A stretch of DNA of 62,381 bases from UBA1672 sp963977495 (GTDB taxonomy: Bacteria > Pseudomonadota > Alphaproteobacteria > Micavibrionales > Micavibrionaceae). The first letter of the stretch is position 1, and each line of letters opens with the position of its first letter. The translations under genes and the position numbers were made by a program. The DNA lies in the NCBI GenBank assembly GCA_963977495.1, contig CAXBOT010000008.1, forward strand, positions 1 through 62,381. Reading direction: 5' to 3'. This document shows positions 1 to 9,198 of the stretch, one piece after another. The notes under the pieces are model-generated. The model made no database searches. It was not told where the DNA came from and was given only the letters and a program-made list of their open reading frames with translations.

Positions 1-581
1 TCATCTTTGGTTCTGTGACAAAAGATTGTGTCGCAATGCTGACACCATTGCATATACGGTGCGTCACATGAAGGGCAGGGGGCATCAGCACTAAACTGAA
101 TCTCTGCTTCAAAGCCAGATGCCCAGTCTTTGCCATGTATATCAAATGGGCTATTCTCCGCTTTGCTGTAATCCTTACCATCATAATTGAACCGTTTGCC
201 TTCTGCGTCTATACGCACATATCCATCAACATTGGAATCCCACTCTAAGGCTTGCGGATTATTCATGATGACTTGATCGATGTTCTCTGTGGTGGATGTT
301 TCTGCTTTGCTCCATTCAAGAACAAAAGGCTTATCTTTATGCTCGCGGCATACAGCCTTCACAAATCCAGTTGGTCCTGAAGCTTTCGCGCCTTGACCAA
401 CATTCAGCTCAGCATCTTCTTTTCCGGTGAGAACAGCAAAGGCGCGGTGAATATCTTTCTGGCGATCTTCATCCTTATTTTCTATGGCTTCTTTGACCGC
501 ATCATTCCTAAGAACCTTCAACACGGCTTCAGACGGTATTCTTCTTAACCCAAATAGCTCTAATGCTTCCTCAAATGTCAT
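1..581 (-). CDS. Zinc-ribbon protein with J-like N-terminal region (partial, 3' end off the window)
   Basis: The reading frame opens at an ATG at 581 behind AAGGAAAAG and stays open to position 1, so the C-terminus is missing. The first 55 residues (MTFEEALELFGL..., then a helical stretch ending AFAVLTG) look like a degenerate J domain without HPD. The last visible part (about residues 170-190) has the pattern CPSC-x7-CQHC-x3-FC, a zinc ribbon like that of TerY C-terminal proteins. It starts 10 bases after the PP2C-like gene and is co-oriented with it, so it is probably the fourth gene of that operon. TerY-C-type ribbons are known to sit beside PP2C phosphatases in tellurite/stress triads. 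The function here is inferred only; a regulatory or scaffold role is likely. Confidence 0.6.
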   Translation of the reverse strand, partial: MTFEEALELFGLRRIPSEAVLKVLRNDAVKEAIENKDEDRQKDIHRAFAVLTGKEDAELNVGQGAKASGPTGFVKAVCREHKDKPFVLEWSKAETSTTENIDQVIMNNPQALEWDSNVDGYVRIDAEGKRFNYDGKDYSKAENSPFDIHGKDWASGFEAEIQFSADAPCPSCDAPYMQWCQHCDTIFCHRTKD

Positions 582-591
582 AGACTTTTCC

Positions 592-1257
592 TTAATTAAT
601 CAAAAGTACGCTTGTATCGTCATGTACTAAACCGTTGAAATTTTTTTCGCCCTTAAGCGCCAAGCTTTGATCTTTAAACGAAAGATCAGCCCAAAAACCA
701 TCTGTAGCGAGGATGATTGCATTAAATTCAGCCAACGAAAATTCTCTGTAATCGGGTTCAACATATCTTCTACATTTAAAAGATCGGGTCAAAATGTGCC
801 GATCTGCATTCTCAGCTATTTCTTCATGTGTCAAAGGCGTTGTAGCATTTGCCAACGTATGAACCGGCGTCAACCACGAAATAGACAAGTCGTCGTTTAA
901 ATTACCTAAACAGCAGTCTCCCGCCCAAATTACTTTTACTTTATCAGCAGACAATATCACAATTGCATAACTTGCGACGCCGCTTGTGTATTTCATTTTA
1001 AGGTCGTTCTGCAATTCTTTCAAACACACCAGCGCCCCATCTTGGCCAAAACCCTTGGCATCTTTATTGAAACACGCCAGAACTTTTCTTGTTATTGCTT
1101 GCGCTGTTTCAGCACCATATGGGCTACTTGTAGAGCCATCAGCGATCACAAAGCACTGTTCTTCTTCTTGAGCAGCAGCTCCGTAAAAATCTCTTTTGTC
1201 TGGTGTTAATTTTCCTTGAAAACTAATCCATGAATGATCCAAAAACTTTGACATCAT
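592..1257 (-). CDS. PP2C-family protein phosphatase
   Basis: 221 residues, compact for a PP2C (PPM) serine/threonine phosphatase. Visible motifs: a metal-binding VIADGS near residue 38, VIWAGDCCLG in the middle, LATDGFWADL near residue 183, and a terminal HDDTSVLLI with the late metal-binding aspartate. No signal peptide, so cytoplasmic. The ATG at 1257 overlaps the TGA of the nucleotidyltransferase gene by 4 bases and has GAAGGA upstream, so the two are translationally coupled. No Ser/Thr kinase is visible in the window; it may lie past the left edge or its target may be the partner proteins. The family call is firm, the substrate unknown. Confidence 0.8.
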   Translation of the reverse strand: MMSKFLDHSWISFQGKLTPDKRDFYGAAAQEEEQCFVIADGSTSSPYGAETAQAITRKVLACFNKDAKGFGQDGALVCLKELQNDLKMKYTSGVASYAIVILSADKVKVIWAGDCCLGNLNDDLSISWLTPVHTLANATTPLTHEEIAENADRHILTRSFKCRRYVEPDYREFSLAEFNAIILATDGFWADLSFKDQSLALKGEKNFNGLVHDDTSVLLIN

Positions 1258-1955
1258 TGATCCTTCATATCTATCAATGCTTCCAAGCGTTCAAAAATGA
1301 CCTCTTCACGTCCTGAAATGCCTGCGGCACTCTGAACCGCATATTGAAACCCATCATTACTGAAGAGGCTCTCTATTTCAGTTGATATATACTGTTTTAC
1401 CTCCGCACTTTCGGCACTAACTTCATTTATCAATTCTTCACGGCCATCGACTATGTTTAGTATGTCTTCTATGTCATGACTTCCGATAGGATCATCATTA
1501 CCCCTACCTTTATAAGCCTCTAATTTCGTTGCCAAGAAGTAAGGCGGGCTGATCAATTGAATATGAATTTCATTTGATAAAGGAAATATTGAGGCGGTAT
1601 CTATTGCTTTTGAATACCAACGGTTACTAAACCCTAATATCTTTTCGTCAGAGGGCATAAAATCGACTTTAAGCTCACCAAGCCTCATTCTACAGATAAT
1701 ACTATCCTCCATAGAAACGGTGAATCCGTTGTCTTTTAATTTACTTTGAAAATTGTTCCAATCTGCATGCCCGAGCACATCAATAATTAAATCCACATCA
1801 TCGGTGTATCGCACATCCTCTTTAGTTATCTCGTCTGTTATAAGCAATGCTGTGGTACACCCTCCAACAAAAACAACTTGTTTTAAAAGCTCATCTCCTA
1901 AAGCTTCTGCTACTTTCTGAAGCATGCCATGAAGTTGACTATATATCTGTTTCAT
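1254..1955 (-). CDS. Nucleotidyltransferase-fold protein (AbiEii/MenT-like)
   Basis: 233 residues with the minimal nucleotidyltransferase signature: FVGGCTTALL near residue 30, the metal-binding TDDVDLII near residue 50, a third acidic position in LKVDFMP near residue 100, and a KLEAYKGRG...HDIEDIL helix typical of AbiEii/MenT-type toxins. It overlaps the end of the upstream winged-helix gene by 17 bases and the phosphatase start by 4. Known relatives transfer nucleotides to tRNA or proteins; whether this one is a toxin is inference. Pairing with a winged-helix gene resembles a type IV toxin-antitoxin layout, but the phosphatase and zinc-ribbon genes are not part of any such pair I know. Confidence 0.75.
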   Translation of the reverse strand: MKQIYSQLHGMLQKVAEALGDELLKQVVFVGGCTTALLITDEITKEDVRYTDDVDLIIDVLGHADWNNFQSKLKDNGFTVSMEDSIICRMRLGELKVDFMPSDEKILGFSNRWYSKAIDTASIFPLSNEIHIQLISPPYFLATKLEAYKGRGNDDPIGSHDIEDILNIVDGREELINEVSAESAEVKQYISTEIESLFSNDGFQYAVQSAAGISGREEVIFERLEALIDMKDQ

Positions 1956-2613
1956 AATTTAACAGCCTTTCTGACAATATCTCTTTTGCTAAATTGGCCT
2001 CACGAGGAGACCCTATTCGCACGGCATCAATTAATGCCATGACCTCATATAAAAACAGATCATGTTTTACTGCAAAGGGGACGCTTTTATATAATGGCTC
2101 TAGAGACTGACCTTTTTCTTTTCCTCTAGCATCTGGCCAAACATATATATAATCGCCAGCACTCTTTATTTCTTTAGAAAGAGCAGGGGCGCCGAAAGAT
2201 GTAGGAATTCCGCGTGTAATTTCAGCGGCCTTGACCGGAAACACATACTTTAACCCATACACAATGAACTCATATAGCGCTTTTTCGTTTGCTCTTGGCA
2301 AACCGCTCTTACGATCATATATGGCTAAACCACTATCAACGCTTCTATTGATAGAAATGTTTACCGCACTTTTACTAACGCCCGACACATCAGCCAAACC
2401 GCGCACAGTAAACTTTTCTAAAATGCTCCGATTTGCTTCCTCTTCTGTCTCAAAGTTTTTCTTAGGCTCCCAACCTTCTAATCCATTAGGGATATGATAG
2501 GGGCTGTAAGAAACATTGAAAGGAATCGACAACTGTTTTCTTCGTAAACTGATTAGTTTTATTAATATAAGTATATCTTGGCTTTGCACTCTACGCTCCC
2601 GTCCTTTGTCCAT
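1939..2613 (-). CDS. Winged-helix protein, likely regulator/antitoxin of the operon
   Basis: First gene of the left-edge operon. The N-terminal part (about residues 70-105) reads as a winged helix: FTVRGLADVSGVSKSAVN followed by a charged wing segment. The rest is unrecognised. I chose the ATG at 2613, giving 224 residues; a TTG at 2619 would add two. The start codon lies inside a 14-bp perfect palindrome (2606-2619), a plausible self-binding operator. Coupling to the nucleotidyltransferase downstream suggests an antitoxin or autorepressor role, which is inference. Confidence 0.6.
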   Translation of the reverse strand: MDKGRERRVQSQDILILIKLISLRRKQLSIPFNVSYSPYHIPNGLEGWEPKKNFETEEEANRSILEKFTVRGLADVSGVSKSAVNISINRSVDSGLAIYDRKSGLPRANEKALYEFIVYGLKYVFPVKAAEITRGIPTSFGAPALSKEIKSAGDYIYVWPDARGKEKGQSLEPLYKSVPFAVKHDLFLYEVMALIDAVRIGSPREANLAKEILSERLLNYETDI

Positions 2614-2619
2614 GGACAA
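2606..2619. promoter_or_regulatory. Palindromic operator candidate over a start codon
   Basis: TTGTCCATGGACAA is a perfect 14-bp palindrome, and the wider 20 bp CCTTTGTCCATGGACAAGGG is palindromic except for one pair. It covers the start codon of the winged-helix gene, so a dimer bound here would block initiation of the operon. Confidence 0.45.
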
Positions 2620-3051
2620 GGGACATTAAACACTTTGAGCACAATTTTGTCAAGTAAAACATGGATACGCGTTATGGCGTAAACCCCTTCGAAAGTAAGG
2701 ATTTACAGTTTTTACCCACGATTCAATCCACCAAAAATGTGGGTAACTTAATGTTGAGCTTTCCAAAATTCACCACCAAGCAACTCCAATTTTTACCACT
2801 GTCGTGTAGAGTACGGCATATTCCTGAAGAAATTAAGCCCCCGCCACCTCACTTCAGCTAGAAGCTTGAACTCCATACGGAGCCGTTAGATGAGTGAAGG
2901 CATTTTGTACCCAGAGTATAATCCATATGTTAGAAACATTACATTTTATTTTGATGAATTTAATAAAACCTTTTTAAACAAGGTATTTAGGGCTATATTT
3001 TTCTGCTTACGCTGATAAATATTAATTATTAAAATAAAGCCCAAATCAAAT
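2620..3051. other. Non-coding divergent region
   Basis: It separates the minus-strand phosphatase operon from the plus-strand restriction island and must hold both promoters. It contains an inverted repeat TTACCCAC / GTGGGTAA (2712-2719 and 2739-2746, 19-base loop). The 200 bases before the helicase start are strongly AT-rich. A 66-codon frame at 2661-2861 has no recognisable protein character. No clear ribosome binding site precedes 3052. Confidence 0.5.
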
Positions 3052-6000
3052 ATGCTTCTAGATAATAAAAATCATGGGAAAGTTATTACGGAATTGAAGA
3101 AGTCTTTAGACCCTTCTTCAAAACTTACTGTCCTTTCAGGCCTATTTTCTATCTACGGATACGCAGCCCTAAAAAAAGAATTGGGCAGCATTACAGACAT
3201 ACGCTTACTGCTTTCAAAATGGGATGATGCATCACTTCATACAATCGCAGGCACACAGCAAGAAACCCGTCTTAAAAATAAGCTAGACCAGAGCCGTATT
3301 GCAAAAGAGTGTGCGGCTTGGCTTAAAAAAAATACACAAACAATGGCAATGACGGGGCAAATGGCATTTCCCCCTCAGAACATGTTTCATGTGAGTAATG
3401 AAGAAAATTCCTTTGTGATCCAAGGAGCATCTCACTTTACTGCCGCAGGCCTTGGTGAAGTTAAGTCTGATAGCTTTGAAATAAATATGGGTATTTCAGA
3501 TACAGAAACCACAAAACAGCTTTTGCAGTGGTTTAATACGATTTGGAATGATAGCAAGGCTACACAAGATATAAAAAATGAATTACTTGCTCACTTGGAA
3601 TATCTTGCCTCAGAAAAACCAGCAAACCTAGTTTATTTCATTACCCTCTACAATATCTTTAAAGATTACCTGGAGGACATCGATGAAGAGAGCATTATCC
3701 GTTCTAAAACAGGCTTTAAAGATACCGTCATTTGGAACAAACTTTATAAGTTCCAATGTGACGGCGTAATGGGCGCTATTGATAAACTAGAAAAATACAA
3801 TGGATGCATCATTGCCGATAGTGTTGGTTTGGGTAAAACCTTTGAAGCACTCGCCGTCATAAAATATTATGAACTACGCAATGACCGCGTCCTTGTTCTT
3901 TGCCCCAAAAAGCTACGTGAAAACTGGACTGTTTACACAATCAATGACAAACGAAACCTGCTGGCAACGGATCGCTTTAATTATGATGTCCTAAACCACA
4001 CAGATTTGAGCCGTGACAAAGGAAAGTCAGGTGAGATTAACCTAGAGACCCTTAATTGGGGAAATTACGACCTGCTCGTCATCGACGAATCTCACAACTT
4101 TAGAAACAGCGGAACAAAAACAGACGGGGCTACGCGCTATCAGCGATTAATGGATCAAATTATTAGATCGGGTGTTAAAACCAAAGTATTGATGCTCTCT
4201 GCTACCCCAGTGAACAGTCGTATGAATGATCTTAAAAACCAAGTCGCCTTCATTACTGAAGGCCGCGATACAGCTCTGGCCGATTTTGGGATCAATAGCA
4301 TTGAGCAAACTCTCAAAAAAGCCCAAACAAATTTTAATAAATGGTTGAAGCTCCCAAGTGAACATCGGAAAGCTGAAGCCTTATTGGAAAACCTGAACTT
4401 TGACTATTTCAAGCTCCTCGACTTAATGACCATTGCTCGCTCTCGTAAGCACATTGAAAAATACTATGATGTTTCGGAGATTGGAAAATTCCCAGAACGC
4501 TTAAAGCCGATGAATATCAAATCTGATATTGATACCAGTTCACAGTTCCCCCCTCTTAAAGACGTGAACATGGCGATTAAGCGGCTCAATTTAGCAGCAT
4601 ACTCACCTCTGGCATATGTGCGCATGGACAAAAAGGATGAGTATAGCCGCAAGTATGACCAAGAAGTGCAAGGCGGCAAGTCCGTTTTCCGTCAGATTGA
4701 CCGTGAAACAAACATCATTCATTTGATGCGAATTAACCTTCTCAAGCGCATGGAAAGTTCGATCAACTCTTTTGCACTTACTGTTGATAAGGTTCACGGT
4801 AAAATTAGCGGCTTGTTAGAGCAAATTGATGCTCATGAGAATAATGAGATTGAAGAGCTAAGCATTGAAGATATTGAAACAGACGATCCCGCGCTAGAAG
4901 ACTACCTAATTGGAAACAAGATAAAAGTACTCGTGCAAGACATGGATTTAGTACGTTGGAAACAAGACTTAGAAGAAGACCTGGCGTTACTCAAAGACCT
5001 TCTCGCTGATGCCGTTACAGTTGACTCAACCCGTGATGCAAAGCTTCTTAAGCTGAAGACAGCTATAAATGAAAAAGCCAACAATCCATTTAATCCCAAT
5101 AATAAGAAACTTGTTATATTCACAGCATTTTCTGATACTGCGGAATATCTTTATGAACACATATCAAAATGGGTCTCTGACGAGTTAGGCCTTCATTCGG
5201 CTCTTGTAACAGGGCAGGCACGAAAATGCACTATCAAAGGCCTCAATAAAGATTTAAACAATTTGCTAACTCACTTCTCTCCTATATCAAAAGAGCGCGA
5301 TAAAGTTGATGCTAGTGCGACGACTGAAATTGATATTCTAATTGCGACAGACTGTATTTCCGAAGGTCAAAACCTGCAAGATTGCGATATGTTGGTGAAC
5401 TACGATATCCACTGGAATCCAGTTCGCATCATCCAACGCTTTGGTCGTGTGGATCGTCTGGGGTCTCGCAATACAGCGATTCAGTTGGTGAATTTTTGGC
5501 CAAATATGGAGTTGGATGAATATATTAACCTAGAAGCGCGCGTTAGCGGGCGTATGGTACTGCTTGATATATCGGCCACTGGTGAAGAGAACGTTATTGA
5601 GTATGACAAAGACAAGCAGATGAATGATCTTGATTACCGTAGGAAGCAAATGAAACAGCTTCAAACATCGGTTATCGATTTAGAAGATATGGATGGTAGC
5701 GTTTCAATCACAGATATGACGCTCAATGACTTCCGCATGGATTTATCAGGCTATATGAAAGAAAACCTGCCACAATTAGAAAAATCGCCTTCAGGGTTTT
5801 ATGCTGCTATTCAAAACCCGAAGAATGAGTTCGTTGCCGGTACGATATTTTGCCTCAAAGATATTCATGGCAAAGTTGAATTCGATGCGAACTACGCTTT
5901 AGCGCCTTACTATATCGTTTATGTTGCTGAAAATGGCGGTATTGTTTTAAACCACCTACAGGGCAAAAAGAGCTTAGACATTTTCAAAAAGCTTTGCTCC

Positions 6001-6246
6001 ATGAACAAAGAGCTGGATAGCAAGTCTATAGATGCCTTCAATAAGAGAACCAAAAACGGCAAAGACATGCGCGCATATCAATATATGCTGGAATGCGCCA
6101 TGCAATCCATTGTTGGTAAAACCGAAGAGAAAGGCGTTGAAAGCCTGTTTGCGCGTGGCGGCACAGTGCTGACGCAAGATCACTTCTCTGGCATTGAAGA
6201 TTTTGAAGTTATTTCTTATTTGATTATCAAGGAGGTCGCTGAATGA
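3052..6246 (+). CDS. SNF2-type helicase with PLD-like N-terminal domain
   Basis: 1064 residues. Around residue 125 the motif GASHFTAAGLG, followed by a helical DTETTKQLLQWFNTIWND stretch, matches the C-terminal half of PLD-like nuclease domains, but no HKD triad is seen, so the domain looks degenerate. The helicase core follows: Walker A in ADSVGLGKTFEAL (about residue 258), Walker B DESHNF (about 344), motif III SATPVNS (about 384), and a C-terminal lobe with ATDCISEGQN (about 765) and QRFGRVDR (about 794). It is the first gene of the island; the next gene overlaps its stop by 4 bases. Proteins of this shape are known beside DUF4391 and type III R-M genes. Role inferred: DNA translocation or remodelling in anti-phage defence. 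Confidence 0.85.
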   Translation: MLLDNKNHGKVITELKKSLDPSSKLTVLSGLFSIYGYAALKKELGSITDIRLLLSKWDDASLHTIAGTQQETRLKNKLDQSRIAKECAAWLKKNTQTMAMTGQMAFPPQNMFHVSNEENSFVIQGASHFTAAGLGEVKSDSFEINMGISDTETTKQLLQWFNTIWNDSKATQDIKNELLAHLEYLASEKPANLVYFITLYNIFKDYLEDIDEESIIRSKTGFKDTVIWNKLYKFQCDGVMGAIDKLEKYNGCIIADSVGLGKTFEALAVIKYYELRNDRVLVLCPKKLRENWTVYTINDKRNLLATDRFNYDVLNHTDLSRDKGKSGEINLETLNWGNYDLLVIDESHNFRNSGTKTDGATRYQRLMDQIIRSGVKTKVLMLSATPVNSRMNDLKNQVAFITEGRDTALADFGINSIEQTLKKAQTNFNKWLKLPSEHRKAEALLENLNFDYFKLLDLMTIARSRKHIEKYYDVSEIGKFPERLKPMNIKSDIDTSSQFPPLKDVNMAIKRLNLAAYSPLAYVRMDKKDEYSRKYDQEVQGGKSVFRQIDRETNIIHLMRINLLKRMESSINSFALTVDKVHGKISGLLEQIDAHENNEIEELSIEDIETDDPALEDYLIGNKIKVLVQDMDLVRWKQDLEEDLALLKDLLADAVTVDSTRDAKLLKLKTAINEKANNPFNPNNKKLVIFTAFSDTAEYLYEHISKWVSDELGLHSALVTGQARKCTIKGLNKDLNNLLTHFSPISKERDKVDASATTEIDILIATDCISEGQNLQDCDMLVNYDIHWNPVRIIQRFGRVDRLGSRNTAIQLVNFWPNMELDEYINLEARVSGRMVLLDISATGEENVIEYDKDKQMNDLDYRRKQMKQLQTSVIDLEDMDGSVSITDMTLNDFRMDLSGYMKENLPQLEKSPSGFYAAIQNPKNEFVAGTIFCLKDIHGKVEFDANYALAPYYIVYVAENGGIVLNHLQGKKSLDIFKKLCSMNKELDSKSIDAFNKRTKNGKDMRAYQYMLECAMQSIVGKTEEKGVESLFARGGTVLTQDHFSGIEDFEVISYLIIKEVAE

Positions 6247-6995
6247 TACAAAACTTCCTTGACGGCTTAGGTGTTCCGCATAAATGTTTCCTGAATAAAA
6301 CGCTTTTCAAAAAGCTGTTTTTAGAAAGTGGCATGCTGGACATTACAGATAAAAAAGCGCTCAAAGACGATATTGATAAAATCCGCTGGCTTTACACATT
6401 AAAACCTAGCACGATAAATATCGAGCCATATAAAGATGATATTCGAGAATATGATGAAGTGGCAATTTTACAGATTGATCTTACCAACGCCACTCGCGTC
6501 AAACGTGTAGCATCGTTCGTCAATAAGGCTATACCTTACCCCTTGGTCTTAATCTTTACACATGGTGACTTGATTGCGCTCAATGTTGCTGACAAGCGTA
6601 TCAATCAGGCTGACAAAGATAAGTGGGTCTTAGAAGACGGTTGGATAACGCCTTGGTTTAATCCCAGCTCACCTACAGTCAATGAGCGTAACTTTATTGA
6701 AAATATTGCCATTAAAAACTTGTCTTTTCTAGACTTCTATTCATTCTACTCAGACATAAAAAACTGTGTCATTGCATTGAATTCCGCACAAAGAAGTGGA
6801 ACATATACAATTACAGCAAAGACAGACACCGATGCTCGACTTAAAAACCTAAAGCGTATCGATGAACTGGAAAGCAAAATGGCTGAATTGCGTGCCTCAT
6901 TAAAGAAAGAAACGCAATTTAATACAAAATTAAAATTGAACGTTGCTGTTAAAGAATGCCAAGACGCAATCACGCAACTGGAACAGAAGTTATAA
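6243..6995 (+). CDS. DUF4391 family protein
   Basis: 250 residues, overlapping the helicase stop by 4 bases. The N-terminal half resembles DUF4391: a short helical start, then LYTLKPSTINIEP, and a hydrophobic core around PYPLVLIFTHGDLIALNVADKR. The C-terminus (about residues 200-250) is a charged coiled coil. DUF4391 proteins are known neighbours of SNF2-type helicases and type III methyltransferases, but no biochemical role is established. The tight coupling suggests it acts with the helicase. Cytoplasmic; no catalytic motif identified. Confidence 0.75.
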   Translation: MIQNFLDGLGVPHKCFLNKTLFKKLFLESGMLDITDKKALKDDIDKIRWLYTLKPSTINIEPYKDDIREYDEVAILQIDLTNATRVKRVASFVNKAIPYPLVLIFTHGDLIALNVADKRINQADKDKWVLEDGWITPWFNPSSPTVNERNFIENIAIKNLSFLDFYSFYSDIKNCVIALNSAQRSGTYTITAKTDTDARLKNLKRIDELESKMAELRASLKKETQFNTKLKLNVAVKECQDAITQLEQKL

Positions 6996-7010
6996 CAGAG
7001 AGAGATAACA

Positions 7011-8996
7011 ATGGCTGAAATAGAAAAACTGAACGGGAAAACTATGGATATAGTGGAGCAGAATATTGAGCAGTTAAGGGGGCTGTTCCCCAGTGTGTTT
7101 TCCGAAGGGAAAGTTCAGTTTAATAAGCTGGAAGAGCTGCTCGGCAATTATGTGGTTGATGATGAAGATCATTATAACTTTACATGGCATGGTAAGCGTA
7201 AAGCAGGTCGTTTGGCACAAACACCTAGTACAGGCACATTGCGCCCCTGCAAGGACGAAAGCGTTGATTGGGACAATACAGAGAATTTGTTCATCGAGGG
7301 CGATAATTTGGAAGTCCTCAAGCTCCTCCAAAAATCATATCACCGCCAAGTCAAAATGATCTATATCGACCCACCTTATAACACAGGGAATGATTTTGTT
7401 TATGAAGATGATTTTAAAGACGGTGTAAAAAACTACCTAGAAATGACAGGGCAAGTGGATAGCGCCGGCAAGAAAATGGGAACAAATTCTAGTGCGGCTG
7501 GCCGTTACCATACCAACTGGTTGAATATGATGTACCCACGTTTAAAGCTGGCTAGAAATTTGATGCGGGATGATGGCGTTATTTTTATTTCTATTGATGA
7601 CAATGAATTATCAAATCTCATGAAGCTTTGCGATGATGTGTTTGGAGAAGAAAATTATGTGGGTTTATTATCGGTAGAAAATAATCCGAAAGGTCGTAAA
7701 AACTCACGATTTGTCTCAGTAAGCAATGATTACTGTTTAATCTATGCAAAGAATAAAGAAATAAGCTCTTTTGTAGAAAACGTTCCTAAAAGTGCTTCAG
7801 ATATGAAAGAAGACGAAAACGGAGTTTTTGTTCACAACAGTGGTAAAAGAGTTTTAGTTGGAGAAAATAGTTTTAACAAAGAAGTAAAAAACTTTTCCTC
7901 TGAAAAACATTATTCTGTTTATTACAATCAGGAAAACAATGATTTAATTCTTGAGCAAGAAAGAAACATCGAAGACCAAAACGAAACTCTCATGCAAAAA
8001 GGATATAGTCGTTATATTTCATCAAGAGATGATCACTTTATTGAAAATACTTATACAAAAAGTAAGCTCATAGAGCTTTATGATGATGAGGCATTAGAAT
8101 TTAAAGAAGACAAAATATTCGAAAAAAACTTTAGTAGCTCAATCAGAATTAAAAGCCTGCTAACCAACAAAGAGTACGAAGCTGTAGTTAATGGCAATAA
8201 AGTTGATTATAAATTAGACTTAAAGACAACTTCAGCGGGGACACACATAAAGGAATTATTCGGAACCAAAGATGCCGTATTTCCAGCGCCTAAAAATATA
8301 GGCTTGCTAAAAGCCTTAATTACTCTTTTTGAAGAAAATGAATTTTTAGTTTTAGATTTTTTCTGCGGATCTGGCAGTACAGCCCATGCCGTAATGAAAG
8401 CCAATGCTGAAAACAAAACAAATACAAAATTCATAATGGTACAAATTCCTGAAATTTGTGACGAAAAATCAGAAGCCTTTAAAGCTGGATTTTCAAATAT
8501 TTCTGAATTATCGAAAGAACGAATTAGACTCTCATCAAGAGAAGTTTCACAAAAAAACCCAGATTATAAAGGTGATTTGGGCTTTAAAGTCTTCAAGCTA
8601 GACAGTTCCAACATCAAACGATGGGATGCTGATTTTGATACGCTTGAAAGCGACCTTATGGATGCTGTTGACTATCTGGTTAAAGACCGCACCGACGAAG
8701 ACGTGTTGTATGAGCTTTGCTTAAAACTAGGCTTAGACCTATCCATTAAAATTGAAGAAAAAACCATCGCAGATAAAAAGTTATTTATTCTCGGGCGTGG
8801 CTATCTGGTTGTGTGTTTGGATGATGCTATCACCATGGATTTGGTCGAGGGTATTGGTGCGCTCAAAGAAGAACTCGTCCCCGAGGACGGCATGCATGTT
8901 GTGTTCAAAGATGATGGGTTCAAAGATGACGTTGTGAAAACTAATGCCCTACAGACGCTCAAGCGTTTTGGTATTGAAGATGTCAAAAGCTTGTAG
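7011..8996 (+). CDS. mod: Type III restriction-modification methyltransferase (Mod)
   Basis: 661 residues. It carries the adenine-N6 catalytic motif DPPYNTGNDF at about residue 120 and the S-adenosylmethionine motif DFFCGSGST at about 451, in the DPPY-before-FxGxG order of beta-class enzymes such as type III Mod subunits. The region between them (about 200-400) is the target recognition domain and is more AT-rich than its flanks, as expected for a swapped specificity domain. GAGAGAGA precedes the ATG. It modifies one strand of a short asymmetric site that I cannot predict from sequence. It works with the Res subunit downstream. Confidence 0.92.
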   Translation: MAEIEKLNGKTMDIVEQNIEQLRGLFPSVFSEGKVQFNKLEELLGNYVVDDEDHYNFTWHGKRKAGRLAQTPSTGTLRPCKDESVDWDNTENLFIEGDNLEVLKLLQKSYHRQVKMIYIDPPYNTGNDFVYEDDFKDGVKNYLEMTGQVDSAGKKMGTNSSAAGRYHTNWLNMMYPRLKLARNLMRDDGVIFISIDDNELSNLMKLCDDVFGEENYVGLLSVENNPKGRKNSRFVSVSNDYCLIYAKNKEISSFVENVPKSASDMKEDENGVFVHNSGKRVLVGENSFNKEVKNFSSEKHYSVYYNQENNDLILEQERNIEDQNETLMQKGYSRYISSRDDHFIENTYTKSKLIELYDDEALEFKEDKIFEKNFSSSIRIKSLLTNKEYEAVVNGNKVDYKLDLKTTSAGTHIKELFGTKDAVFPAPKNIGLLKALITLFEENEFLVLDFFCGSGSTAHAVMKANAENKTNTKFIMVQIPEICDEKSEAFKAGFSNISELSKERIRLSSREVSQKNPDYKGDLGFKVFKLDSSNIKRWDADFDTLESDLMDAVDYLVKDRTDEDVLYELCLKLGLDLSIKIEEKTIADKKLFILGRGYLVVCLDDAITMDLVEGIGALKEELVPEDGMHVVFKDDGFKDDVVKTNALQTLKRFGIEDVKSL

Positions 8997-9006
8997 AGAG
9001 GAAAAC

Positions 9007-9198
9007 ATGAATAATATAAAAGAAAAATTACAGCAACTAGAGAGTGATAGTAATTCTCTAGATATTCCAACAAAATTAAAGTTAGAGGAGCAAGGTTATA
9101 TCAATCTAAAAAAATTAGATGATAATGGCTCTATAGTTGCTGCCGCCTATGCAGGTTTAACAGCTAAGGGTAAGCAGGTGTTAAGTCATGAAGATTAA
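9007..9198 (+). CDS. Small winged-helix-like protein between mod and res
   Basis: 63 residues, preceded by GAGAGGAAAAC with the ATG at 9007. The C-terminal part (LEEQGYINLKKLDDNG... ending LTAKGKQVL) has the beta-wing form seen at the end of many winged-helix domains. Its last 11 bases overlap the start of res, so it is a translated member of the operon and not a spacer. Similar tiny proteins can be missed by gene callers. Function unknown; a local regulator or an assembly factor for Mod-Res are the options. Confidence 0.6.
   Translation: MNNIKEKLQQLESDSNSLDIPTKLKLEEQGYINLKKLDDNGSIVAAAYAGLTAKGKQVLSHED

Noticed and set aside
2661..2861. 66-codon plus-strand frame before the helicase
   Set aside because: Low complexity, with a repeated LQFLP word and no ribosome site; probably chance.
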